A DNA stretch of 39,150 nt from an uncultured Collinsella sp. (GCA_905199225.1 CAJKFS010000023.1:1-39150), one strand, 5' to 3'; numbered from the stretch's first letter, positions 1 to 7,652 are shown. Numbers and translations are program-made. The notes: generated from the sequence alone by a model not told the origin.

Positions 1-406
1 ATATCGGCGGTGCTGTTTCGCGATATTCAACAGTGCTCAAGCGAGCAAATACTCAGTTGGTAAGCGGGCGAATAAGAAACTGCTTAAGCATCGGAAAATG
101 TAGGGTGAGTTATTTCATAAAACATGGCAGCCGTATGGCGAAGTGGGAATCCTAAAGGGAGGCGCGACAAGGCACGACTCAAATGTCTCAGCTGCGAATG
201 CGGGCGCACTAACACGCTCGCGGCGGAATAGATATCGACGATGAAGGCCAACGCCGGCGCGCACTCCAGCACCTCGCCAACATAGAACAAAACCAAGTTC
301 GAGCTCACTCACTTCAGCAGAGCGACGGCAAGGTGACCTATTTTATTAATGCAACTCGATCAAATAATCAATGCCCAAAAGAAGTAGAACCTCAGTATAG
401 AATTGC
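1..406. other. No confident gene; A+T-richer flank of the restriction-modification locus
   Basis: I see no convincing gene here. Short open frames exist on both strands. One plus-strand frame (about 213-437) stays open into the 3' end of the endonuclease gene but has no start codon with a ribosome binding site and no family I recognise. Base composition is less G+C-rich than the core genes further right, fitting the edge of an acquired island. It may hold a decayed gene remnant. Confidence 0.4.
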
Positions 407-1618
407 CTACCGACGTTCTTTCTCGACCAACAGTTGACAAAACTCGCCGACATCCATCAGCCAGTTTTGCTGTTCAGTGGTATATGAGCCAAATACAGGA
501 CGAGGCACAACCAGTTGAAGATTATGTTCACGCATCGAGTCTGTATATTCGGTGCTCACCGCCACATCAAGTGTAATCAAATGCTTATTTTCAATTCTAT
601 CCGCTTCTTCCAACACTTGGCGCCAGCGCTCTTTAACGGTCGTTTTTGCACCAAGCATGGTCAGCTTCTCGGCAGGATACAAAGGATTTCTATAAGCCTC
701 AATCGACGGCATAATGAAATCTGGCTTTGATTTGCCCTCAGTATACGGCTGAGCGGAATAACTTATGCCCCATCCCTTAAACAGGTACTCAAGTTGATGC
801 TCGAAAGCAGTTCCCGCGCGCGATTTCCTCCGCTGGAAAGCTGACATCGTGGTCCGTAACACTCCATCAACATCGAGATCGCCTCTTAGATAGGGAGCCA
901 AATCGCGCTCAAGCAAATGCCTCTCGAATACCTTAAAGAGAATCTCTTCTCGCTCATAGCAGTCAAGAAGGCACTTGTCGGGGTTGCTCCTCCAATCAAG
1001 CACACCCAAAGTCGAGATGGAATACCTCGTGAATTCAATCCCTTTGGGAAAAGAATCACCGAACTTTTCGACCATTTCATCCAAATACGTAACAGCCGAC
1101 GTGGGAAGCGAAACTTCGATGCCAATCGCTTCAAGAATGGATGCGGCGATTGAGTCTATTCGCCTGTCATCTGCGGTTGACCGCGAAAAACCACTGTCGT
1201 CAACTTCGTTCAAACCGAAAAGCCATCTTAATTGGCACTCGGCATTTGATCCTTGTCTAGCAAATACAATCAGAAGACCATGCTCGTCTGAAGGTGCAAT
1301 GACCATCAGGTCACCGATTCTCGAGGCTCGTATCGCTTCGCTATCGTTGTAATAGAGCCTGTATTCTGTCCTAGTCGGATGCTTCCTGCGCGCGTCGTAC
1401 CAAGTCGTAAACCCGTGATCAAACAAAGGGTCTGCATCGTCGCAAAGAAATACGAAGGTCGTCGGTATATTTCTTATATCATCGTCGCCAAACAGGGAAC
1501 GGAGCTCCGCAGTTCCGTTGAATTCATGCTGGTTGCTGCGTTTTCTATCAATATCAACAGCAACGAGTTTCTTCGCAACCGCGCCGTCAAAATAGCTACT
1601 CAGAACTCCGTAGTCCAT
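407..1618 (-). CDS. EcoRII-like type II restriction endonuclease
   Basis: A 403-residue protein, practically the length of EcoRII (404). Its C-terminal third matches the EcoRII catalytic domain: RRKSRAG at about 263-269, KPDF at 298-301, EAY ending at Y309, then GAKTTVKERWRQ with K325 and R331, and E338. These fall one position after the reported EcoRII active-site residues Y308, K324, R330 and E337, so the nuclease looks intact. The N-terminal half would correspond to the EcoRII effector/DNA-binding domain but is much more diverged. The gene follows its methyltransferase and overlaps it by 23 bp, which suggests translational coupling with methylase made first. GGGAGCG lies 8 bases upstream of the ATG. 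Recognition of CCWGG is inferred from the family only. Composition is lower in G+C than neighbouring core genes, consistent with horizontal gain. Confidence 0.9.
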   Translation of the reverse strand: MDYGVLSSYFDGAVAKKLVAVDIDRKRSNQHEFNGTAELRSLFGDDDIRNIPTTFVFLCDDADPLFDHGFTTWYDARRKHPTRTEYRLYYNDSEAIRASRIGDLMVIAPSDEHGLLIVFARQGSNAECQLRWLFGLNEVDDSGFSRSTADDRRIDSIAASILEAIGIEVSLPTSAVTYLDEMVEKFGDSFPKGIEFTRYSISTLGVLDWRSNPDKCLLDCYEREEILFKVFERHLLERDLAPYLRGDLDVDGVLRTTMSAFQRRKSRAGTAFEHQLEYLFKGWGISYSAQPYTEGKSKPDFIMPSIEAYRNPLYPAEKLTMLGAKTTVKERWRQVLEEADRIENKHLITLDVAVSTEYTDSMREHNLQLVVPRPVFGSYTTEQQNWLMDVGEFCQLLVEKERR

Positions 1619-2771
1619 CGAAATACGCTCCCATCATCAGCTTGGCCACTGCTCGCACAGCCGGTACGGTGACAGAATTACCAAATTGATGATATGCCTG
1701 CGTATCCGAAACCGGAATAATGAATTGATCGGGGAACCCTTGAAGTCGGGCGCATTCACGCGGAGTCAGCTTGCGAGGGTTCTTCCCCTCGCCACGTGAA
1801 ACAAGAATCTCACTTCCGTCCTTGTGATAGCGTGCTGAAAGCGTCCTTGTCGTGTCATTGGGGCCAACCGTGCTATAGCCAAAGCCATTGCCTGCCGCCT
1901 GATGCTTTTCCTTATATGCACGCAAATAAGCCCACAGTTTGTCGGAAAGAACGTATCGATCATCAGGAGCATCTTCAAGAATCTCCCCGACGGTGTGCCC
2001 ACCGCCCCCAAGCTCTAGTTGGTCCCAATCAAAATTAGTTTTTTTCTTAAAGCCAACAATGTAAATGCGCTCACGATGCTGGCAAGTCCAATTCTTGCTA
2101 TCAAGAACCTTGTAATGCACATCGTAACCAAGCTCGTCCTTAAGGGTCTGCATAATAATCCTGAAGGTCTTGCCGCGATCGTGACTCGTTAGGTTTTTAA
2201 CGTTTTCCAGCAGGAAAGCATCAGGTTTTTTGTCGCGAATAATACGAGCTACTTCGAAAAATAATGTCCCCTGCGTCTTGTCTTCAAAGCCAGTAGCACG
2301 TCCCATCGATTTTTTCTTTGAAACGCCCGCGAGCGAGAATGGCTGGCACGGAAATCCCGCCAATAAAACGTTAAATTTTGGAATGTCGTCCGAACGAACG
2401 TCATGAATGTCCCCAGCTGGCTGATCACCGTAATTCATGCGGTACGTCTTCTGTGCATATTTATCCCACTCACAAGAAAAAACGCACTTGCCACCAAGTT
2501 CTTGGAACGGCAAGCGAATGCCACCGATACCAGCAAATAGGTCAATGTAAGTGAAAGGAGCGTCCTCCCGATCACCCTGCGCAAAGGGCGCCTGATAACC
2601 TAGGGAGCGTATAAACGTGAGCTCCGTAGCAGATGGACTGGTCTCGCCAGTCTCCCAACGCCGGACGGTTCTATCACCATTAGGTCCCATGCCAAGAGCG
2701 GCGGCGAACTCCTTCTGAGTCAGCGCGAGCTCCTTGCGTTTGGCAGTTATCTCTTCCCTAACGTCTTTCAT
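1596..2771 (-). CDS. DNA (cytosine-5-)-methyltransferase with N-terminal XRE domain
   Basis: The protective partner of the downstream endonuclease; it should methylate the inner or outer cytosine of the shared site. With the start at 2771 it is 391 residues. Residues 3-58 form an XRE-type helix-turn-helix (LTQKEFAAAL, TVRRWETGE). C5-methyltransferase motifs follow: I, DLFAGIGG at 77-84 (SAM binding); IV, GFPCQPFS with catalytic C142; VI, ENV at 189-191; VIII, QHRERIYIVG at 231-240; X, GNSVTVP at 364-370. The fused HTH is typical of Dcm/M.EcoRII-type enzymes that can repress their own promoter. An in-frame GTG at 2861 would add 30 residues, but these look unconserved and overlap the palindromes at 2852-2872, so I chose the ATG at 2771. 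Two GTTGCAAC palindromes lie 80-100 bp upstream. Confidence 0.93.
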   Translation of the reverse strand: MKDVREEITAKRKELALTQKEFAAALGMGPNGDRTVRRWETGETSPSATELTFIRSLGYQAPFAQGDREDAPFTYIDLFAGIGGIRLPFQELGGKCVFSCEWDKYAQKTYRMNYGDQPAGDIHDVRSDDIPKFNVLLAGFPCQPFSLAGVSKKKSMGRATGFEDKTQGTLFFEVARIIRDKKPDAFLLENVKNLTSHDRGKTFRIIMQTLKDELGYDVHYKVLDSKNWTCQHRERIYIVGFKKKTNFDWDQLELGGGGHTVGEILEDAPDDRYVLSDKLWAYLRAYKEKHQAAGNGFGYSTVGPNDTTRTLSARYHKDGSEILVSRGEGKNPRKLTPRECARLQGFPDQFIIPVSDTQAYHQFGNSVTVPAVRAVAKLMMGAYFDGLRSSE

Positions 2772-2851
2772 GCTATCCAATCGGAACAAACTACGGACGA
2801 ACTGTCCGCTAATTGACACAGCGTTATCAAGATTAAACGCGATGCATGGCA

Positions 2852-2872
2852 GTTGCAACACTTTGTTGCAAC
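2852..2872. promoter_or_regulatory. Paired GTTGCAAC palindromes upstream of the methyltransferase
   Basis: Two perfect copies of the 8-bp palindrome GTTGCAAC lie at 2852-2859 and 2865-2872, 13 bp apart centre to centre, and a third TTGCAAC is at 2928-2934. They fall in the gap between the AbiEi-like gene and the methyltransferase. TTGCAA of the first copy, read on the minus strand, could double as a -35 box followed about 17 bases on by TTTAAT. An operator for the XRE domain of the methylase or for the AbiEi-like regulator is inferred. Confidence 0.4.
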
Positions 2873-2957
2873 GCCTTTCAACGGTAACTTAGATTAACGT
2901 GTCGCACGGACAAACAATTGCCCCAACTTGCAACTAGCCAACATCAGGCCTGCGTAT

Positions 2958-3584
2958 TCAGTCACAACCTAGAGCTATCAGCAAAGGCGCCATTAACTCG
3001 CGTCGTTTGGCGGTTTTAGAGTTCTCTTCTACAAGATCCTTCAGCCGCTGTGTATCGAGCCCACGCCCAAGCGCGTCGTGATAGGCATCGATGATTAATG
3101 AAGGATCCTCGCAATCGAGGCAAAGATCGACAAGCGTGCGCTCGGGTTTGGTTACCGGCAGGCCGTCGAGCCAAACGATATCCTGCTCAGCAATCTCGCG
3201 CTTTGCAAAAGAAAGGGATTCGTTTCTTGTATTGATGCGCATGGGTGCGGTCATTCTGTAGGGGGACAGATAGAAATCGCCCATTTGCTGTAGGTTCGCC
3301 GCAGTCGTACCGCTCACGGCAATGCCATCCCACTGGCGCTTTCTCTCCCACGCGCAAAGGGAAGGATTGGTGAGCTTCCAAAAAGCGTTGAGCTCGTCGG
3401 TGTCTCGGCGCTGTGTTCCAGCCATCCGGTAGGCGCCGTGGCATATCCGCTCAAGACGACCCGCACGGCATGAGTGTGCCAGCGCATCTCGAGAGATGTC
3501 CATGCGAGCTGCCTGGGCTGTGGTGAACACGCCCTCGCCCTCGGAAAGCTCGCTTATCGCCGTTATGTTGCTAAAGTACTTCAT
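2958..3584 (-). CDS. AbiEi-family antitoxin / transcriptional regulator (orphan)
   Basis: A 208-residue protein resembling AbiEi antitoxins of type IV toxin-antitoxin systems. The N-terminal part (about residues 8-55) is a winged helix with GVFTTAQAARMDISRDALAH and RICHGAYRM. The rest is the AbiEi antitoxin fold, including LPVTKPERTLVDLC. AbiEi proteins bind inverted repeats in their own promoter and normally neutralise the nucleotidyltransferase AbiEii encoded just downstream. No such toxin follows; the next gene is the methyltransferase. I start it at the ATG at 3584, because a nearly ideal promoter ends seven bases before it; the earlier ATG at 3608 lies inside that promoter. It may be a lone regulator of the restriction-modification locus, but that is inference. 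Confidence 0.78.
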   Translation of the reverse strand: MKYFSNITAISELSEGEGVFTTAQAARMDISRDALAHSCRAGRLERICHGAYRMAGTQRRDTDELNAFWKLTNPSLCAWERKRQWDGIAVSGTTAANLQQMGDFYLSPYRMTAPMRINTRNESLSFAKREIAEQDIVWLDGLPVTKPERTLVDLCLDCEDPSLIIDAYHDALGRGLDTQRLKDLVEENSKTAKRRELMAPLLIALGCD

Positions 3585-3590
3585 GTTGCA

Positions 3591-3618
3591 ATTGTAGGAT
3601 ATTTTCATACTTTTGCAA
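3591..3618 (-). promoter_or_regulatory. Promoter giving an apparently leaderless AbiEi-like transcript
   Basis: On the minus strand TTGCAA (3618-3613) is followed after 16 bases by TACAAT (3596-3591). Transcription would begin at or next to the A of the ATG at 3584, giving a leaderless mRNA, a common form in Actinomycetota; no Shine-Dalgarno sequence is visible. TTGCAAC at 3613-3619 and GTTGCAA at 3585-3591 form an inverted pair around the core promoter, as expected of an autorepression operator. Confidence 0.55.
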
Positions 3619-3754
3619 CGCGATTTTGATCCATATGATCCGTTCGCCTTGCTTATCCCATTTCTGCCGCCGGCTTGTCATCGGCACCCCATCTCCCGCT
3701 ATCGAGGTCTAATACTTTTCCCACTGCCACCCAAAAACTCATCCAACATTAATC

Positions 3755-3782
3755 TTGGCTCAAGAATCGCTTAATCTATAAC
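3755..3782 (+). promoter_or_regulatory. Probable promoter of the UBA/DUF4342 gene
   Basis: TTGGCT (3755-3760) and TATAAC (3777-3782) are separated by 16 bases. The transcript would have a G+C-rich leader of about 105 bases containing a CCGGGC/GCCCGG hairpin near 3846-3866, before the AAAGGA ribosome binding site at about 3885. The rest of the 3609-3895 gap shows nothing else recognisable. Confidence 0.4.
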
Positions 3783-3895
3783 CTGCACTATAGAGTTCGA
3801 CCAAGGGCGGGGCGGCGCCACGCAGGTCGCCGAACGCAACGCTCGCGCCCGGGCAAATCGCCCGGCGTCGCGCCCATCGAACGAAAGGACAGGTC

Positions 3896-4438
3896 ATGGA
3901 CGACCTCGAAAAAGTTGAAACCATCCGCACCAAGTGCAACGTGAGCTACACCGATGCCAAGGCAGCACTCGATGCCACCGACGGCAACATCCTAGATGCC
4001 ATCATTTGGCTCGAGTCGCAGGGCAAGACCCAGACCACGTCAGCGCACGCCGCCACCGAGTCCGAGCCGGTCAATGAGCCCTCGGCCGAGATGGTCGCCG
4101 CGCAGGCCGCCTACGAGAAGTCGAGCGAAAAGACCGACTTCTCCAAGAAGATGGACAGCGTGTGGGAGTACCTCAAAAAGCTCTTCCGTCTGAGCCTAGA
4201 CACCAAGTTTATCGCCACGCGCCGCGACGCGATCATCCTCAACATTCCCATCCTGATCCCCATCGTCGCGCTGTTTGCCTGGGGCGCCACGATATGGCTG
4301 ATGCTGATTGGCCTGTTCTTTGGCATGCGTTACCGCATCGATAGCGACGGCGACGTACCCGGCAGCATCAACAACCTTATGAATCACGCTGCCGATGCCG
4401 CGGACGACATCAAGCAAAATCTCAACGACGACAAGTAA
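3896..4438 (+). CDS. UBA-like / DUF4342 membrane protein
   Basis: A 180-residue protein. Residues 1-45 form a UBA/TS-N-like three-helix domain (VSYTDAKAALDATDGNILDAI), the fold also found at the N terminus of EF-Ts and in NAC proteins. A polar linker (46-80) leads to a DUF4342 domain at about 82-155 whose hydrophobic stretch at roughly 113-145 should span or hairpin into the membrane. The C terminus is short and acidic. Its function is unknown; the UBA part suggests protein binding. It precedes the two-component genes by 18 bp on the same strand and is probably co-transcribed with them. The start is supported by AAAGGA upstream. Confidence 0.8.
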   Translation: MDDLEKVETIRTKCNVSYTDAKAALDATDGNILDAIIWLESQGKTQTTSAHAATESEPVNEPSAEMVAAQAAYEKSSEKTDFSKKMDSVWEYLKKLFRLSLDTKFIATRRDAIILNIPILIPIVALFAWGATIWLMLIGLFFGMRYRIDSDGDVPGSINNLMNHAADAADDIKQNLNDDK

Positions 4439-4456
4439 TCGCAGACGGGGGCACGC

Positions 4457-5242
4457 ATGGCACGGATCCTGATCGTAGAGGACGAGGAGAAAATCGCCCG
4501 CTTTGTGACGCTCGAGCTGGAGCACGAGGGCTACCAGGTGGAGCACGCCGCCGACGGCCGCACCGCCGTGGACCTGGCGCTGGAGCGCGACTACGATCTG
4601 ATTCTGCTCGATGTGCTGTTGCCGCAGCTCAACGGCATGGAGGTGCTGCGGCGCATCCGCAAGCACAAGGATGTGCCGGTGATTATGGTTACCGCGCGCG
4701 ATGCCGTGATGGACAAGGTGGCCGGGCTCGACGCCGGTGCTGACGATTACCTGACCAAGCCGTTTGCGATTGAGGAGCTGTTCGCACGGATCCGCGTGGC
4801 GCTGAAGCGCTCGGAGGCCGTGCGGGCGGCTTCGGGCATTGGCGGCGTCGGTGCCGGGACGGGCATGGCGGGCGGCGCGACCGGGAGCGCCGCTGCGATA
4901 CCCCCGGTCAGCGACTCGACCCAGGCTTCTGCCTCTCCCTCCCCCGCCACGCTCGCCGTGGGCTCGGTCGCGCTCGATCTCGACCGCCGCGAAGTCACGG
5001 TCGGCGGCTCGCCCATCGCACTCACGGCCCGCGAGTTCGACGTCCTCGCCCTGCTTATGGCGCATGCCGAGACTGTGCTCACGCGCGAGCGCATCGCGCA
5101 CGAAGCGCTGGGCTACGAATACGTGGGCGACACCAACAACGTCGATGTGCACATCGCGCACCTGCGTGCCAAAATCGAGGACGCCGGCGGTGCCCGCATC
5201 ATCCAGACCGTGCGCGGGGTGGGCTATGTCTGCCGTGCGTAA
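4457..5242 (+). CDS. OmpR/PhoB-family response regulator
   Basis: A 261-residue DNA-binding response regulator. The receiver domain (1-120) has the acidic pair E8/D9, the phospho-acceptor D52 in LILLDVLLP, T79 and K101 in LTKPFA. The winged-helix domain covers about 166-261 with ALTAREFDVLALL and a C-terminal VRGVGYVCRA hairpin. The linker of about 45 residues is Gly/Ala/Ser/Pro-rich, much longer than the usual 10-20 residues of this family. The gene overlaps the kinase start by 17 bp, so the two are translationally coupled. Its target genes cannot be told from the sequence. Confidence 0.95.
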   Translation: MARILIVEDEEKIARFVTLELEHEGYQVEHAADGRTAVDLALERDYDLILLDVLLPQLNGMEVLRRIRKHKDVPVIMVTARDAVMDKVAGLDAGADDYLTKPFAIEELFARIRVALKRSEAVRAASGIGGVGAGTGMAGGATGSAAAIPPVSDSTQASASPSPATLAVGSVALDLDRREVTVGGSPIALTAREFDVLALLMAHAETVLTRERIAHEALGYEYVGDTNNVDVHIAHLRAKIEDAGGARIIQTVRGVGYVCRA

Positions 5243-6521
5243 CGCCGAGGCCAAGCGCGTCACCTCCATCGCCCGCGCCATCAACTGGAGCTATATGTGG
5301 CGCCGCCTGTTGAGCTATGTCTGGCTCGACCTGCTACTGGTGGTGATTGCGGCGGCGATCCTCGTCTATGGCTACAACCAAACGCTGCCCGAAGGCGGAT
5401 TTACCGCAGGCTGGATTCCCGGCGCCACCGTTCACGGCATGTCGCTGACGCCCGCGCGCGGCTGGGACCTGGCAACGCTCGCCTATACCGTCGAGCTTGC
5501 GCACACCAGCAAGACCTTCCCGCTCGCGCAGGACCTCGTCGCGCTATGGCCTCTCTACCTTGTCGTTGTGGGTTGGCAGGTCATCAGCGTGCTCAACATG
5601 CTCGGCGGCGCCCGCCGCGTGCGCCGTACCATGGCACCACTCAACGACCTGGCCTTACGCGTGGACGAGCTCGGCCGTATGCAGCTCTCCGGCGGCAAGA
5701 TGGAAACGCTGGAGCAGGCCATCGAGCGCGCAAGCGTCGACTCGCCGAGCGTCACCACCGGCGACGCCGACCTGGCGAGCATCGAGGTCGCGCTCAACCG
5801 CCTGCTGCGCCAGATGCAAGAGGCCAAGCTGCAGCAGATGCGCTTTGTCAACGACGCGAGTCACGAACTGCGCACGCCCATCGCGGTGATTCAGGGCTAC
5901 GTAAACATGCTCGACCGCTGGGGCAAAGACGACCCAGACGTGCTGGCAGAGTCCATCGCCTCGCTCAAGGCCGAAAGCGAGCATATGCAGGAGCTCGTGG
6001 AACAACTGCTGTTTTTGGCACGCGGAGATGCCGGCCGCACCGTGCTGCGGCGCGTGAATACCAACCTGGCTGCACTGGTCGGCGAGGTATGCGAAGAATC
6101 GCAGATGATTGATGCCGCGCACGCGTATCGACTGGCTTTTGATACTGCGTTTGCCAGTGACCCGCGCTGCGACGCATCCGTCGATGTCGCGCTCGTGAAG
6201 CAGGCTCTGCGCGTGATCGTGCAAAACGCCGCCAAGTACTCGAGTGCGGGAACGACCGTCACATTTGGCATAACACCCGATGCGGGCATGGGCACGATCG
6301 ACATAAGTGTTGAGGACGAGGGTATCGGCATGAACCAGGAATCCGCAGCTCACGCGTTTGAACGGTTCTACCGCGCTGACAACGCGCGCGATGCCGGCGC
6401 ACAGGGTTCGGGCCTGGGGCTCGCTATCGCCAAGTGGATCGTCGACAGCCACGGCGGCGTCATCGGTGTGACCTCGGTCGAAGGGGTCGGCAGCCGCTTT
6501 TCGATTCGCCTGCCGCGGTAG
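5226..6521 (+). CDS. Membrane sensor histidine kinase
   Basis: A 431-residue kinase paired with the response regulator it overlaps. A first membrane helix lies at about 31-50, a short extracytoplasmic segment of about 55 residues follows, and a second helix spans about 103-126. Then come a HAMP-like region, a DHp domain with phospho-accepting H213 in NDASHELRTP, and a HATPase domain: N box with N334 (QNAAKYSS), G1 DEGIGM at 364-369, F box FERFYRAD, and G2 GSGLGLA at 394-400. The reading frame stays open further upstream through the regulator gene, but the ATG at 5226 gives the normal N terminus just before the first helix. The signal sensed is unknown. Confidence 0.95.
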   Translation: MSAVRNAEAKRVTSIARAINWSYMWRRLLSYVWLDLLLVVIAAAILVYGYNQTLPEGGFTAGWIPGATVHGMSLTPARGWDLATLAYTVELAHTSKTFPLAQDLVALWPLYLVVVGWQVISVLNMLGGARRVRRTMAPLNDLALRVDELGRMQLSGGKMETLEQAIERASVDSPSVTTGDADLASIEVALNRLLRQMQEAKLQQMRFVNDASHELRTPIAVIQGYVNMLDRWGKDDPDVLAESIASLKAESEHMQELVEQLLFLARGDAGRTVLRRVNTNLAALVGEVCEESQMIDAAHAYRLAFDTAFASDPRCDASVDVALVKQALRVIVQNAAKYSSAGTTVTFGITPDAGMGTIDISVEDEGIGMNQESAAHAFERFYRADNARDAGAQGSGLGLAIAKWIVDSHGGVIGVTSVEGVGSRFSIRLPR

Positions 6522-6536
6522 GGGCGCCTCTCACGA

Positions 6537-6722
6537 ATCGAAGGTGAATGCTTTTCCGCGAAGTGAACGACCTATTTTGGACCCCCGAAGCATCCGCACT
6601 TTTTGGCGCCAAAACCGCAAGAAAAACCTGACAAAACCGCAGGAAACGGCGTCTCCAAAGCGTCGATGCTCTAGGGGTTCGATTTCACTCGTTCACTTCG
6701 CGGAAAGCCATTCACCTTCGAT
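6537..6722. repeat. Long imperfect palindrome, 34-bp outer stem
   Basis: 6537-6570 and 6689-6722 are inverted copies matching at 32 of 34 positions. Weaker complementarity continues inward (ACCCC...AGCATC on the left, GATGCT...GGGGT on the right), so the whole 186 bp can fold on itself. The core holds two similar AAAACCGCARGAAA stretches. It starts 15 bp after the kinase stop, in a convergent gap. It has no T-tract and codes for nothing, so it looks like a REP/MITE-type element rather than a terminator. Confidence 0.7.
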
Positions 6723-6756
6723 TTACGGCAGCCCGTCAGTCACCCTCTCGGTATTA

Positions 6757-6793
6757 AAAATGGGGCAAGGCCACGCGCCTTACCCCATTTTTT
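6757..6793. terminator. Bidirectional intrinsic terminator
   Basis: AAATGGGGCAAGGC and GCCTTACCCCATTT form a strong stem, flanked by T-tracts on both strands (TTTTTT on plus, TTTTTAA on minus). It lies between the kinase gene and the convergent VOC gene and can stop transcription from both sides. Confidence 0.85.
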
Positions 6794-6815
6794 GCTAACT
6801 AAAGCAGCTTGTACG

Positions 6816-7190
6816 CTACTCGCGGCACAGATGCACGGCGAAGCCGGCGAACTCGCGCTTAAAGTACACGAGCTTGGTGCTACCGTCGGGCAGCAGCGCG
6901 CGCGACTCTTCGTTGACCTCGAGCCCGCGCTCGGCAAACCACTTCTCGGCCGCATCAATGTCGTTGACGGCAAAGCCGATGTGGCCCTTGGTGCCACGAC
7001 CATTCTGCTTCATGACCTCGACCAGCGAATCGTTAAAGTACGAAACCGGGATCTCGATAACGGGCAGACCCATCATCGTCGAGAACAGCTCCGCGATCTC
7101 CAAGGCGTCTGCCGGGTTGGCGGCGTTAATGCCCACATGGGCAACGCGCATACCAAAGAGCTCGACCGGATTGGCGTTCTGCTCACTCAT
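6816..7190 (-). CDS. VOC/glyoxalase-fold protein
   Basis: A 124-residue protein of the vicinal-oxygen-chelate superfamily. The paired beta-alpha-beta modules are visible: RVAHVGI near 15-21 with the first metal-ligand His, FSTMMGLPVIE, then GHIGFAV near 69-75, WFAERGLEV and a C-terminal FAVHLCRE strand. One module pair makes a metal site in a dimer. The substrate is not predictable; sugar-phosphate or methylglyoxal-type substrates are possible. It lies 11 bp after the lone PTS IIB gene and is probably co-transcribed with it. The frame is open much further upstream through the IIB gene; the ATG at 7190 gives the natural domain start. Confidence 0.8.
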   Translation of the reverse strand: MSEQNANPVELFGMRVAHVGINAANPADALEIAELFSTMMGLPVIEIPVSYFNDSLVEVMKQNGRGTKGHIGFAVNDIDAAEKWFAERGLEVNEESRALLPDGSTKLVYFKREFAGFAVHLCRE

Positions 7191-7201
7191 ACAGTCAGCG
7201 C

Positions 7202-7489
7202 CTACTGAGCCATGACGTCGAGGACGGCCTTCTCGGCGGCGACGCGGTTCATGCCGGTCATGAAGGGCACACCGCTCACGTACGGGCAGGTGAGGCCCTC
7301 GGGGGCAACGGTGGTGGCGATCAGCAGGTCGGCGCCCTCGTCGCAAACGTCCTTGGCCTCGGAGATGGCGCACTGCACGATCTCGTACTTGTCGGCGTAA
7401 CCGTTGGCGTCGAGCAGGGTAGCGACCTTCTGGGCAACGAGCGTGGAAGTAGCAGCGCCAGCACCGCAAGCCAAAACGATCTTCTTCAT
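7202..7489 (-). CDS. PTS IIB component, galactitol type (no adjacent IIA or IIC)
   Basis: A 95-residue cytoplasmic phosphocarrier of the PTS_IIB fold. The N terminus KKIVLACGAGAATSTLV carries the phosphorylatable cysteine C8 and the P-loop typical of GatB/SgcB-like IIB. Such proteins take phosphate from IIA and pass it to sugar bound by IIC. No IIA or IIC gene is nearby; its only operon partner is the VOC gene. It may work with a permease elsewhere or serve a regulatory role. GAAGGGAG upstream of the ATG supports the start. Confidence 0.88.
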   Translation of the reverse strand: MKKIVLACGAGAATSTLVAQKVATLLDANGYADKYEIVQCAISEAKDVCDEGADLLIATTVAPEGLTCPYVSGVPFMTGMNRVAAEKAVLDVMAQ

Positions 7490-7591
7490 AGGTAATGTCT
7501 CCCTTCGTGGTTTACTTTAGGTAAGTGTACCGCAGCGAGCGATGGCACTCAGCCTCGATGAGCTTTTATGCCAGTTTGCTTGCGCGCTGCG

Positions 7592-7597
7592 TATAAT
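7592..7597 (+). promoter_or_regulatory. Consensus -10 box upstream of the membrane-anchored protein
   Basis: A perfect TATAAT lies 55 bp before the ATG at 7653. No clear -35 hexamer is visible at 16-18 bp upstream. The leader ends in AAGGA before the start codon. Confidence 0.4.
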
Positions 7598-7652
7598 ACA
7601 TCTAGTACGTGTTGTCATACCGCTCGCTTTACGAGCGACTAAGGACTCTGAA

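Noticed and set aside
84..312. Small minus-strand frames of 65-74 codons at the left edge
   Set aside because: They overlap each other in different frames, show no motif, and have no convincing start region.
2772..2861. Thirty-residue N-terminal extension of the methyltransferase from a GTG
   Set aside because: The sequence is not like any C5-methyltransferase N terminus and overlaps the palindromic boxes that look regulatory.
4839..5225. Extended N terminus of the histidine kinase
   Set aside because: It would lie wholly inside the response regulator gene and is Arg/Pro/Ser-rich; the ATG at 5226 precedes the first membrane helix as expected.
6537..6722. Insertion sequence remnant with terminal inverted repeats
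   Set aside because: Only about 118 bp lie between the arms, with no coding potential and no visible target-site duplication; a REP/MITE-type palindrome fits better.
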